DNA of 64,000 nucleotides, from assembly GCA_051061015.1 (NCBI GenBank), contig JBPFEG010000088.1, positions 62,001 through 126,000 of the forward strand, in the 5' to 3' direction. The notes below the pieces were generated by a model. That model had not been told where the DNA came from, made no database searches, and was given only the letters and a program-made list of their open reading frames with translations. Below, in pieces: positions 1-7,932 of the stretch; positions within the stretch are counted from its first letter, which is position 1; the number at the start of each line of letters is the position of its first letter. This DNA comes from Methylomicrobium sp051061015. Lineage in GTDB: Bacteria; Pseudomonadota; Gammaproteobacteria; Methylococcales; Methylomonadaceae. The position numbers and the translations under genes were made by a program.

Positions 1-278
1 ACAATGCAACCGGCCGCCGCTGCTTTCGGCGCATATTCGGCGGATACCGAACCGCCGGCCGAGAACAGACCGATCTGAGCCTTCGAGAAATCGAACGTAG
101 CCAGGTCCTCGACTTTTAATGAGCCGCCCTTGAATGGAATTCGTTTGCCGACCGACTTGCTACTGGCCAGCGCATACACTTCGCCGACCGGAAAATTGCG
201 CTCTTCAAGAATCGACAGCATCGCTTCGCCGACCGCGCCGGTCGCGCCAACCACTGCCACGTTATAAACTTTTGACAT
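1..278 (-). CDS. asd: Aspartate-semialdehyde dehydrogenase, N-terminal part (cut by window edge)
   Basis: Reading leftwards from the ATG at 278, the first 92 residues begin MSKVYNVAVVGATGAVGEAM. This is the NADP-binding start of aspartate-semialdehyde dehydrogenase, with the glycine-rich GATGAVG loop at residues 10-16. The enzyme reduces aspartyl phosphate to the semialdehyde, the branch point to lysine/diaminopimelate, threonine and methionine. The catalytic cysteine lies outside the window. It follows leuC-leuD on the same strand after a 102-base gap, the usual gammaproteobacterial order except that leuB is missing between leuD and asd. The ribosome site is weak (AAGGG about 7 bases upstream). 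Confidence 0.93.
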   Translation of the reverse strand, partial: MSKVYNVAVVGATGAVGEAMLSILEERNFPVGEVYALASSKSVGKRIPFKGGSLKVEDLATFDFSKAQIGLFSAGGSVSAEYAPKAAAAGCI

Positions 279-380
279 TGAACAACCCTTGGAAAACAGC
301 CGACGCACGGCTTATTCTGAAATAAAAACGAAAGCGGATGAAGCACCCGGCTCCATCCGCAGCAGGAAAGGACTTCCGGA

Positions 381-1016
381 TCAGCTCGTGAACAGCCACG
401 GCGCGCGTTTGGCGCGTTTGGCCTCATACTCTCTGATATTGTCTGCATGCTGCAAAGTCAAAGCAATATCGTCGAGACCGTTCAACAACCGGTATTTCCG
501 CGCCGGATCGACATCAAAACGAATCACACGCCCGGCTGGCGTCATGATCGTTTGCGCGGCCAGATCGATCGTTAAACGGTAGCCCGGGACCAGTTCCTGA
601 AACAGGCTGTCAACTTCGGCGGCAGGTAATGCAATCGGCAACAGGCCGTTCTTGAAACAATTATTGTAAAAAATATCCGCGAAGCTCGGCGCGATGATCG
701 CGCGGAAGCCATAGTCTTCCAACGCCCAGGGCGCATGTTCGCGCGAAGAACCGCAGCCGAAATTTTCCCGGGTCAGCAGGATTTCCGAGCCATGGTATTC
801 CGGCTGGTTCAAAATGAAATGCTCGTTCAACGGACGATTGGAGCAGTCCATGTCCGGTTCGCCGCGATCCAGGTAGCGCCACTCATCGAACAGATAAGGA
901 CCGAAACCGGAACGGCGGATCGATTTTAAAAATTGCTTGGGAATGATTGCATCGGTGTCGATATTGGCACGGTCAATCGGCGCAACCAGTCCTGTTATTT
1001 GTGTAAACTCTCTCAT
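381..1016 (-). CDS. leuD: 3-isopropylmalate dehydratase small subunit
   Basis: This 211-residue protein is the small (swivel-domain) subunit that pairs with LeuC to isomerise 2- and 3-isopropylmalate in leucine synthesis. Characteristic stretches are DRANIDTDAIIPKQFLK near the start and NFGCGSSREHAPWAL in the middle. The start chosen is the ATG at 1016 (MREFTQITG). It sits 6 bases after a strong AGGAGGT and overlaps the leuC stop as ATGA, so translation is probably coupled. A longer in-frame start at 1037 would place the ribosome site inside the gene. It ends 102 bases before asd. Confidence 0.97.
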   Translation of the reverse strand: MREFTQITGLVAPIDRANIDTDAIIPKQFLKSIRRSGFGPYLFDEWRYLDRGEPDMDCSNRPLNEHFILNQPEYHGSEILLTRENFGCGSSREHAPWALEDYGFRAIIAPSFADIFYNNCFKNGLLPIALPAAEVDSLFQELVPGYRLTIDLAAQTIMTPAGRVIRFDVDPARKYRLLNGLDDIALTLQHADNIREYEAKRAKRAPWLFTS

Positions 1017-2434
1017 TGACATACCTCCTTCTCCCAAGTGCTCACATCGACAAAATGACCCGCAATCGCGGCCGCCGCGGCCATTTCCGGACTAACCAGA
1101 TGCGTACGTCCGCCGTAGCCCTGCCGGCCTTCGAAATTGCGGTTCGAGGTGGAGGCGCAGCGTTCGCCCGGCTCCAGCCGGTCCGCATTCATCGCCAGAC
1201 ACATCGAACAGCCGGGATCGCGCCATTCAAAACCCGCGTCGGTAAAAATTTTGTCCAGTCCTTCCGCTTCGGCCTGATGCTTGACCAGACCGGAACCCGG
1301 AACGACCATCGCCAGCTTGATGCTCGAGGCCACTTTCTTGCCCTCCGCGACGGCTGCCGCTGCCCGCAAATCCTCGATACGGGAATTGGTGCAGGAGCCG
1401 ATGAAGATTTTGTCGAGTTTGATATCAGTAATCGCCTGACCCGGTTGCAGATCCATATATTTCAAAGCCTGAATCATGCTCTGCTTTTTGGTTGCATCCG
1501 CTTCGAGCGCCGGATCCGGCACCTTGTCGTCGACCGAAACCACCAGCTCCGGAGAAGTACCCCAGGTCACCTGCGGCCGGATCGAGGCGGCGTCGATATC
1601 AATGGTCTTGTCGAACACCGCATCCGGATCCGAATGCAGGTTTTGCCACAATCGTTCCGCCATGAACCAGTCGTTGCCTTTCGGCGAATAAGGACGGTCG
1701 CGATAATAGTCGATCGTCACCTCGTCAACCCCGATCAGACCGGCACGCGCGCCTGCCTCGATCGCCATGTTGCAGATCGTCATACGGCCTTCCATCGACA
1801 AGGCACGGATCGCCTCGCCGGCGAATTCGATCGTATAGCCGTTGCCGCCGGCGGTGCCGATCTTGCCGATGATCGCCAGCACGATATCTTTCGCGGTCAC
1901 GCCGGGACCGGTTTTGCCGTTGACCCGGATCAGCATGTTTTTGGCTTTTTTCTGGACCAGACACTGGGTCGCCAGGACATGCTCGACTTCGGAGGTGCCG
2001 ATACCGAACGCCAGCGCGCCGGAGGCGCCGTGCGTGGAAGTGTGCGAATCGCCGCAGACAATGGTCATGCCCGGCAGCGTCGCGCCCTGCTCGGGACCGA
2101 TCACATGCACGATGCCCTGCCTTTCATCGGCCATATTGAACTCGGTGATCCCGAACTCGGCACAGTTCTTTTCGAGGGTTTCCACCTGCAAACGAGAAAC
2201 CGGATCGGCGATGCCTTTGTCGCGGTCGGTGGTCGGCACGTTATGATCGGCCACCGCCAGGTTTCTGTCGGTGCGCCACGGCTTGCGCCCTGACAGGCGC
2301 AAGCCTTCGAATGCCTGAGGCGAAGTTACCTCATGCACCAGTTGGCGGTCAATATAAATCAATGAAGAGCCGTCGTCCTCGGTATGGACGACATGATCTT
2401 CCCATAATTTGTCATATAAAGTTTTACCCGGCAT
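1013..2434 (-). CDS. leuC: 3-isopropylmalate dehydratase large subunit
   Basis: The 473-residue product is the aconitase-fold large subunit of isopropylmalate isomerase. The [4Fe-4S] cysteines are visible in IGSCTNSRIEDL and in GCSMCLAMN, together with the substrate-loop sequence CGDSHTSTHGASGALAFG. The length is normal for the family. It begins MPGKTLYDKLWEDHVV at an ATG with only a weak AAGAG ribosome site. It lies 51 bases downstream of adk on the same strand and overlaps leuD by 4 bases. No leader-peptide attenuator (a run of Leu codons plus terminator) is seen in the 51-base gap. Confidence 0.97.
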   Translation of the reverse strand: MPGKTLYDKLWEDHVVHTEDDGSSLIYIDRQLVHEVTSPQAFEGLRLSGRKPWRTDRNLAVADHNVPTTDRDKGIADPVSRLQVETLEKNCAEFGITEFNMADERQGIVHVIGPEQGATLPGMTIVCGDSHTSTHGASGALAFGIGTSEVEHVLATQCLVQKKAKNMLIRVNGKTGPGVTAKDIVLAIIGKIGTAGGNGYTIEFAGEAIRALSMEGRMTICNMAIEAGARAGLIGVDEVTIDYYRDRPYSPKGNDWFMAERLWQNLHSDPDAVFDKTIDIDAASIRPQVTWGTSPELVVSVDDKVPDPALEADATKKQSMIQALKYMDLQPGQAITDIKLDKIFIGSCTNSRIEDLRAAAAVAEGKKVASSIKLAMVVPGSGLVKHQAEAEGLDKIFTDAGFEWRDPGCSMCLAMNADRLEPGERCASTSNRNFEGRQGYGGRTHLVSPEMAAAAAIAGHFVDVSTWEKEVCQ

Positions 2435-2485
2435 AGCTCTTGTGTGTAGTTGGGCCGATGGGTACGGCCAAATGAATGTTAGGTA

Positions 2486-3130
2486 TTAACCCTGCTCTAA
2501 AACCGCAAACAGTTTGTCGGTAATCTGCCCGACATCCCCAACCCCGGCAATCGTGGCGAATTTGACGGTCTGCCCCTCAGCTGAGTAATAGCCGACCAAC
2601 GGTTTGGTCTGTTCATGATATACCTGGAGTCGCTTGCGAACCGTTTCTTCCTTGTCATCGTCCCGTTGAACCAGCGGCTCGCCGGTGACATCATCGACGC
2701 CCTCGACTTTCGGCGGATTGAAGATCACATGATAAGTGCGCCCCGAAGCCGGATGCACCCGCCGCCCGGCCATGCGCTTGACGATTTCTTCATCATCAAC
2801 GGCGATTTCTATGACATGAGTAATTTCGATCCCCATCGCTTTCAAACCTTCGGCCTGGGCGATCGTGCGCGGAAATCCGTCCAGCAGAAAGCCCTTTGCG
2901 CAGTCATCCTGAGCGATACGCTCCTTGATCAATCCCAGAATGATGTCGTCAGACACCAAGCCGCCCGCATCCATCACTTTTTTGGCTTCAATCCCCAAAG
3001 GCGTTCCCGCTCTGACCGCGGCACGCAGCATATCCCCTGTCGAAATCTGAGGAATGCCGTACTTCTGAGTAATGAATTGTGCCTGGGTTCCCTTGCCGGA
3101 CCCCGGACTCCCTAAAAGGATAATGCGCAT
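2486..3130 (-). CDS. adk: Adenylate kinase
   Basis: This 214-residue protein interconverts ATP, AMP and ADP. It opens MRIILLGSPGSGKGTQ with the P-loop at residues 7-15, and contains the AMP-binding STGDMLRAA and the LID-domain GRRVHPASGRTYH. The LID lacks the zinc cysteines found in Gram-positive enzymes, as is usual for Proteobacteria. The start at 3130 is preferred over the 20-residue longer reading because it has a GGAG ribosome site 8 bases upstream and matches the family N terminus. It is the first gene of a minus-strand run continuing into leuC. Confidence 0.97.
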   Translation of the reverse strand: MRIILLGSPGSGKGTQAQFITQKYGIPQISTGDMLRAAVRAGTPLGIEAKKVMDAGGLVSDDIILGLIKERIAQDDCAKGFLLDGFPRTIAQAEGLKAMGIEITHVIEIAVDDEEIVKRMAGRRVHPASGRTYHVIFNPPKVEGVDDVTGEPLVQRDDDKEETVRKRLQVYHEQTKPLVGYYSAEGQTVKFATIAGVGDVGQITDKLFAVLEQG

Positions 3131-3197
3131 GAAATAACTCCAGATCTTTGCGTCGTTAAAAATGCTTTCAAATAAGAAGCTTGACCGCATATTCTAT

Positions 3198-3219
3198 AAC
3201 AGTTCAGTTTTAAACTGTT
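3198..3219. promoter_or_regulatory. Inverted repeat in the adk promoter region
   Basis: AACAGTT and AACTGTT form a perfect 7-base dyad with an 8-base centre, about 70 bases upstream of the adk start. On the minus strand a -10-like TATAGA lies just downstream of the dyad, so the repeat falls where a regulator could touch RNA polymerase. No regulator family is recognised for it. It may simply be chance in an A+T-rich spacer. Confidence 0.25.
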
Positions 3220-3251
3220 GTAAAATTTGTTGACTTTATTTCACAGATGGC

Positions 3252-3279
3252 TTGACAAAAATTTCTTAATTCGTAGAGA
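3252..3279 (+). promoter_or_regulatory. Possible sigma-70 promoter for the CNNM/CorB gene
   Basis: A perfect -35 hexamer TTGACA (3252-3257) is followed after 16 bases by TAGAGA (3274-3279), a fair -10. The downstream gene starts with TTG at 3314, leaving a leader of about 30 bases. The sequence fit is the only evidence. Confidence 0.4.
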
Positions 3280-3313
3280 CTACGCACTTCGCAAATAAAA
3301 GAGATCCTCTTAC

Positions 3314-4564
3314 TTGAACGACTTACCCCTCGGTTTATTATGGGCCTTGCTGGCCCTGATGCTCGTGTTATCCTCGTTTTTTTCCGGCTCCGAAACCGCA
3401 TTGATGATGCTGAACCGGTATCGGCTGAAGCATCTAGTCAAATTGAAGCATAAGGGCGCCACTAAGGCCCACGATCTGCTGCAACGTCCCGACCGTTTAA
3501 TCAGCCTGATTCTGCTCGGCAATGTCTTTGTGAACATCGCCGCCTCCTCGATCACAACGGTGATCGCGATTCGGCTCTACGGCGAAGATGAATCGATCAT
3601 TACGATTGCGGCGGTTTTGTTGACGATCGTGGTGCTGATTTTTTCCGAAGTCACACCGAAAACCCTGGCCGCCGTGAAGCCTGAAACGCTGGCGTTCCCG
3701 GCCGCCTGGATCTATGTCCCGCTCCTGAAAGCGGCTTATCCGCTGGTGTTGAGCATCAACCTGACCGCCAACCTGCTGCTCAGGATGGTCGGGGTCCAGG
3801 TCAGCAAGAATAATCATGAAACCTTGAATACGGATGAATTGCGCAGTATCGTCACCGAAGCGGAAAGTCTGATTCCTTCGCGGTATCAAAAAATGCTGCT
3901 CGGCATTCTTGATCTCGAATCGGCCACCGTCGAAGACATCATGACGCCGCGCAACGACATCTATGGCATCGATCTGGAACTGCCGATCGAAGAAATCGTC
4001 AATCAAATCAAGACCAGCCCCCACACGCGTCTGCCGGTCTATAAAAAGAGCATCGACCGGGTGATCGGATTCTTACACCTCCGCGACGTACTGCTTAAGG
4101 TTAACCAGGATAATTTCGATAAACAAATGTTGATGAATGTGCTGACCAAACCGGCCTTCATTCCGGATAGCACACCGATTCACAACCAGATCCAGCACTT
4201 TAAAATGGAGAAGCTGCGAATCGGTCTGGTAGTCGATGAATACGGGGATGTACAGGGACTCGTGACGTTGGACGACTTGTTGCAGGAAATCGTCGGCGAA
4301 CTGATCACCGATGAAATAATCGTCAAAAAACAGGCGGATGGCAGTTATCTGGTCGATGCCGGCATTACGCTTCGGGAATTGAACCGGTTGATGCAATGGG
4401 AACTCCCGACCGAAGGCCCTAAAACGCTGAACGGACTGATCATCGAATTCATGGAAACAATTCCCGAAGAAGGCACCAGCATCAAACTGCACAGTTATCC
4501 GCTGGAAATCATTCACAGCGACCAGAACGCGGTCAAGCTGGTCAAGTTTTTACCTCATGAATAG
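3314..4564 (+). CDS. CNNM/CBS/CorC_HlyC-domain membrane protein (CorB/YfjD family)
   Basis: The 416-residue protein has an N-terminal CNNM (DUF21) membrane domain of about four helices (residues 1-190) with the family signature FFSGSETALMMLNRYRL at 22-38. Two CBS domains follow (about 200-325; LVVDEYGDVQGLVTLDDLLQ), then a C-terminal CorC/HlyC domain. Members are linked to magnesium/cobalt efflux or divalent-cation homeostasis, and the CBS pair is expected to bind adenine nucleotide. The start is TTG at 3314; no better in-frame ATG fits before the first helix. It is divergent from adk and convergent with pcm, 10 bases away. The exact substrate cannot be read from sequence. Confidence 0.9.
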   Translation: MNDLPLGLLWALLALMLVLSSFFSGSETALMMLNRYRLKHLVKLKHKGATKAHDLLQRPDRLISLILLGNVFVNIAASSITTVIAIRLYGEDESIITIAAVLLTIVVLIFSEVTPKTLAAVKPETLAFPAAWIYVPLLKAAYPLVLSINLTANLLLRMVGVQVSKNNHETLNTDELRSIVTEAESLIPSRYQKMLLGILDLESATVEDIMTPRNDIYGIDLELPIEEIVNQIKTSPHTRLPVYKKSIDRVIGFLHLRDVLLKVNQDNFDKQMLMNVLTKPAFIPDSTPIHNQIQHFKMEKLRIGLVVDEYGDVQGLVTLDDLLQEIVGELITDEIIVKKQADGSYLVDAGITLRELNRLMQWELPTEGPKTLNGLIIEFMETIPEEGTSIKLHSYPLEIIHSDQNAVKLVKFLPHE

Positions 4565-4574
4565 CGTTCCGGGG

Positions 4575-5234
4575 TTACTCCCTGCCGGTTAGAAACGGCA
4601 CGAAAGTCACCGGCTCCAGCTCTTCGACTTCGTAACCCTCCGGCGTTCTGAGCACCCGCTGCAATTCCTGACGGCCACCGCGCCCGATCGGGATGATCAT
4701 CACGCCGCCCACCGCCATTTGCTCCAGCAGCATTTCGGGAATTTCGGAAGGCGCCGCCGCCACCAGAATACCGTCATAAGGCGCATGTTCGGGCCAGCCC
4801 CAGCCGCCGTCGCTGTGCAGATAACTTATATTTTTCAGCTTCAGGCTCCACAAATGATCCTTGGCCTTCTTCTGTAACGGCATGATGCGTTCGACCGTGT
4901 ACACATGATCGACCATCTGCGCCAGAATCGCGGTCTGGTAGCCGCAGCCGGTCCCGATCTCCAGCACTTTGCCGAGGCGCCCGAATTCGAACAGCAGCTC
5001 GGTCATTTTGGCGACGATATAAGGCTGCGAAATGGTCTGATTGAAACCGATCGGCAGGGCCGTGTCTTCGTAGGCGCGGCTGGACAACGCTTCATCGACA
5101 AAAATATGCCTCGGCGTTCGGCTCATCACATCCAGTACTTTATTATTGCGGATGCCCTGTTCGAGCAGACGCCGGGTCATCCGCTCCCGGGTCCGCCTGG
5201 AGGTCATGCCGATGCCTTGCAAGGTGGGATTCAT
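4575..5234 (-). CDS. pcm: Protein-L-isoaspartate O-methyltransferase
   Basis: This 219-residue cytosolic enzyme methylates L-isoaspartyl residues in aged proteins, starting their repair. The SAM-binding motif VLEIGTGCGYQTAILAQ and the substrate-side TISQPYIVAKMTELL are clear. The start at 5234 (MNPTLQGIGMTSRRTRERM) overlaps the surE stop as ATGA, so the two are translationally coupled; the longer reading from 5258 lies inside surE. The surE-pcm pairing is the conserved gammaproteobacterial arrangement, but nlpD and rpoS, which often follow, are absent here. Confidence 0.96.
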   Translation of the reverse strand: MNPTLQGIGMTSRRTRERMTRRLLEQGIRNNKVLDVMSRTPRHIFVDEALSSRAYEDTALPIGFNQTISQPYIVAKMTELLFEFGRLGKVLEIGTGCGYQTAILAQMVDHVYTVERIMPLQKKAKDHLWSLKLKNISYLHSDGGWGWPEHAPYDGILVAAAPSEIPEMLLEQMAVGGVMIIPIGRGGRQELQRVLRTPEGYEVEELEPVTFVPFLTGRE

Positions 5235-5989
5235 GCGGCGGCCTCCTCGGAAAGCCAATTTCTGACCAAATTAACTCTCTCGTACCAGGTCAAGTCCAGC
5301 TGCAACGGTGTGATCGAGACAAAGCCCATACTGACCGCGTGAAAATCGGTGCCTGGCCCCGCGTCTTGTTCCGCGCCGGGAGGGCCTATCCAAAAGATCG
5401 ACCGTCCGCGCGGGTCCTTCTGTTTGATCACCGGCTCCGATTTGTGCCGCAGACCCAAACGGGTCGCCCGATAGCCCTGCAGATCGGCGAGCGCAACATC
5501 CGGCACATTCACATTCAGTAAGGTATCCCGCGGCAAAGGCTTATCGAGAAGGCGCTTCAATAGCACAACCGCAACCTCGGCCGCCGTCTCGAAATGCAAC
5601 GGCTCCTCGTTGCAGGCCAACGAAATCGCAATCGCCGGCAAGCCCAGAAAACGGCCTTCGGTCGCCGCAGCGACCGTGCCCGAATACAATACATCATCGC
5701 CCAGATTCGCGCCGTGATTGATTCCCGCAAACACCATGTCCGGCTCCGGCTCCAGCAGTCCGGTGATCGCCAGATGCACGCAATCGGTCGGGGTACCGTC
5801 AACTTTGATAAAACCGTTGTCGGCCACATGCGCGCGCAGCGGCATTTCCAGGGTCAGCGAGTTACTGGCCGCGCTGCGGTTGCGATCGGGCGCTACGACC
5901 GAAACATCGGCATAAGGGCGCAATGCGCCGGCCAGCGCGGCAAGTCCTTCAGCCAGATAACCGTCGTCATTACTCAACAAAATATGCAT
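5231..5989 (-). CDS. surE: 5'/3'-nucleotidase SurE
   Basis: The 252-residue protein begins MHILLSNDDGYLAEGL, the SurE metal site in which NDD binds the divalent cation. The family elements VVAPDRNRSAASNSLT and INHGANLGDDVLYSGTVAAA are also present. SurE dephosphorylates nucleoside monophosphates and short polyphosphate. It precedes pcm with a 4-base overlap. Upstream, the divergent 76-base gap to the Smr gene must hold both promoters. The ribosome site is poor. Confidence 0.96.
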   Translation of the reverse strand: MHILLSNDDGYLAEGLAALAGALRPYADVSVVAPDRNRSAASNSLTLEMPLRAHVADNGFIKVDGTPTDCVHLAITGLLEPEPDMVFAGINHGANLGDDVLYSGTVAAATEGRFLGLPAIAISLACNEEPLHFETAAEVAVVLLKRLLDKPLPRDTLLNVNVPDVALADLQGYRATRLGLRHKSEPVIKQKDPRGRSIFWIGPPGAEQDAGPGTDFHAVSMGFVSITPLQLDLTWYERVNLVRNWLSEEAAA

Positions 5990-6065
5990 TAATCATTCGC
6001 CCAAAAGCGGAATTCACTATAAAATCCTGAAATATTAGCAACAATGCCCCATAAAATCAGCTTTC

Positions 6066-6641
6066 GTGACAAAAAAAATCAAGGAAGCCGAAGATAGTGA
6101 ACTGTTTCGTCTTGCGATTGGCGAAATTCGCGCGATCAAAAGCGACAAAGTACAGCTTCTCGGCAAAGAAAAACCGAAACCGTACCCGAAAAACAAGCCG
6201 GCCGAGGTCGAAAACCGCCTTGTGGAAAATAACGATTACGATTTGGACACGGTCAGCATCGAGGACCGGCTCAGCTACCTTGCACCGGGCCTGCAGAAAA
6301 ATGTGCCCGCAAAAATGCGCAAGGGTCAGTTCGGCCTGGACGCCGAAATTGACCTGCATGGGTTGACCAGCGAGGCAGCGAAGCGGCAACTTCTGTTATT
6401 CTTGCATCGGGCGGTAATCGAAGGCTGCCGCTGCGTATTGATCATTCACGGCAAAGGCTATCGTTCGCAGGACAATTTGCCGGTCCTGAAAAACAACCTG
6501 AATCTCTGGCTGCGCCAGCATCAGGATGTACTGGCGTTCTGTTCCGCGAAGCCCAGAGACGGGGGAGCGGGCGCGGTGTTGGTCCTGCTGCGGTTATCGG
6601 AAAAATTCGCCAAAAAAGACGACCTTTTTCTTAACTTATAA
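6066..6641 (+). CDS. Smr-domain protein
   Basis: The 191-residue protein has a charged N-terminal half (about residues 1-90) and a C-terminal Smr domain. The domain is marked by AEIDLHGLTSEAAKRQLLLF, LIIHGKGYRSQ and an end rich in basic residues. Stand-alone bacterial Smr proteins of this size (SmrA/SmrB type) are linked to nucleic-acid cleavage; SmrB acts on mRNA at collided ribosomes. The start is GTG at 6066 with no clear ribosome site; a nearby ATG at 6044 is out of frame and soon stops. The gene sits in reverse orientation between truD and surE, which are neighbours in many relatives. Confidence 0.85.
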   Translation: MTKKIKEAEDSELFRLAIGEIRAIKSDKVQLLGKEKPKPYPKNKPAEVENRLVENNDYDLDTVSIEDRLSYLAPGLQKNVPAKMRKGQFGLDAEIDLHGLTSEAAKRQLLLFLHRAVIEGCRCVLIIHGKGYRSQDNLPVLKNNLNLWLRQHQDVLAFCSAKPRDGGAGAVLVLLRLSEKFAKKDDLFLNL

Positions 6642-6738
6642 CCTATAAGAGCTGTCCGTTCACTATTGCCGAAGAAAGCTTCATAGAATATGCCGGCACA
6701 AGAGGTGCACTGCAGTTCTTCAGGGTTATCGTTCGCGA

Positions 6739-6769
6739 CCGATGCGCTTCACTGCGCTCAGCGCATCGG
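6739..6769. repeat. Palindromic intergenic repeat, copy 1
   Basis: CCGATGCGCT and AGCGCATCGG form perfect 10-base arms around an 11-base loop in the gap between the convergent Smr and truD genes. A degenerate relative occurs at 23592-23630, sharing TCGCGA, CGATGCGCTTC and GCTCAG in the same order, so this looks like a dispersed REP-like element. It has no U-tract, but the hairpin could still help end both transcripts. Confidence 0.6.
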
Positions 6770-6774
6770 CGTTA

Positions 6775-7806
6775 TTAACCCTCCCATTCGATAATTTCCC
6801 GCAACAAGGCGGTCGCATAGCTGCCGGCGGGCAGCGCAAAGCTTAATCGCAGTTGATCATCCGAAAACCGCCATGCCAGATCCGGCACGTTGACCCGCAA
6901 CGGCCGGCGTTCGGCTTCGACCCAGCTTTTTTCAAGCCCTTCCGCCAGTTCGGGAAAACGCGCGATGACTCCGGCTTCCAGCGCAGATACCGTATCCGAG
7001 GCGCCATTCTCGCCCTGCCCCCACAATACGCCGGTCGGATGAATTTCTCCCGCGTCGATACGCTGGGCTAGCGTCTGATCCGATACGTCGGCTTTGAAGC
7101 GGCTGTGCGATTTATCGAGCATACAAATCTCGCCCGGCATCTGACGATTCCAGGTCTGCCGTTCGACCCGGACCGCCAATACCTGATTGAACAGGAACGA
7201 ACGCGCTGCCGACAGATAGATGCTGCGCAGTTCCCGGCTGACTTTCTTGCCCTGAAACAGGTTCAACGCCTGTTCGACATTGCGCCCCTGATGCCCGAAA
7301 CGCTGCTCGCCGAAATAGTTGGGGATGCCCGAGGCTTTGATCGCAGTCAACCGAGCGTGGGTTTTCTCTTGATCTCCGCGCCAGTCTCTGATCACCAAAG
7401 CGAAACGATTGCCGGACAATGCCCCCCGCTGCAATTTGCGTGCATGACGCGTCGCCTGAAGCACTTCGATCGATGCCGAGGCGAACGCGGTCCAGTCCGG
7501 GTCGGGTTTGCCCGGCAACCAGACGCTGAACCATTGCGTAGTGACCGCATGGCGGTCCTTCAGCCCCGCAAAACCGATATCGCGCTGCCTGACGTCTGCA
7601 AAACGGGCCAACTGTCTGGCTACATAGTCGGTATTTTCGCCGGTCTTGCGAATCTGCAAGAAGGCATGTTCGCCCGCGCCGGACGGCTCGAACGCCAGAG
7701 TTTCCTCGACAATGAAGTCTTCAGGGAAGGTGCGGATTTTGCCATGAAGAGAAGGGCCTCCATAAACATAAGGCCAGGTCGGGATGGAGAAAGATGTCAT
7801 TGTCAT
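6775..7806 (-). CDS. truD: tRNA pseudouridine(13) synthase
   Basis: The 343-residue protein is the TruD pseudouridine synthase that modifies U13 of tRNA-Glu. The catalytic aspartate is D84 in the diagnostic GFAGLKDRHAVTTQWFSV. Further family elements are NYFGEQRFG and the TRUD insertion domain in the second half. The start MTMTSFSIPT at 7806 has a poor ribosome site; the ATG at 7800 is equally possible. In many gammaproteobacteria truD directly precedes surE; here the Smr gene separates them. Confidence 0.95.
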   Translation of the reverse strand: MTMTSFSIPTWPYVYGGPSLHGKIRTFPEDFIVEETLAFEPSGAGEHAFLQIRKTGENTDYVARQLARFADVRQRDIGFAGLKDRHAVTTQWFSVWLPGKPDPDWTAFASASIEVLQATRHARKLQRGALSGNRFALVIRDWRGDQEKTHARLTAIKASGIPNYFGEQRFGHQGRNVEQALNLFQGKKVSRELRSIYLSAARSFLFNQVLAVRVERQTWNRQMPGEICMLDKSHSRFKADVSDQTLAQRIDAGEIHPTGVLWGQGENGASDTVSALEAGVIARFPELAEGLEKSWVEAERRPLRVNVPDLAWRFSDDQLRLSFALPAGSYATALLREIIEWEG

Positions 7807-7932
7807 GAGTCTGAAAAAATTGTCGCTATTCTAACCCGCTCCTTAAGACAAAAAGGAAATTTTCCTATTTCTTTTAAAACCTGTGCCATGAAATAATTCG
7901 CGCACTTTTAGCCCGCCCTGATTTTTTGATTA

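Noticed and set aside
1016..2293. Open frame of 425 codons on the plus strand opposite leuC
   Set aside because: It is the mirror of the leuC reading frame, full of Arg/His/Gly typical of antisense frames in G+C-rich genes, with no ribosome site or domain.
7105..7896. Open frame of 263 codons opposite truD
   Set aside because: Runs through truD and its upstream gap in mirror frame, with no ribosome site and antisense-type composition.
7807..7932. Fur box before the TonB-dependent receptor
   Set aside because: AGGAAATTTTCCT is a short palindrome but does not match the GATAATGATAATCATTATC-type Fur site.
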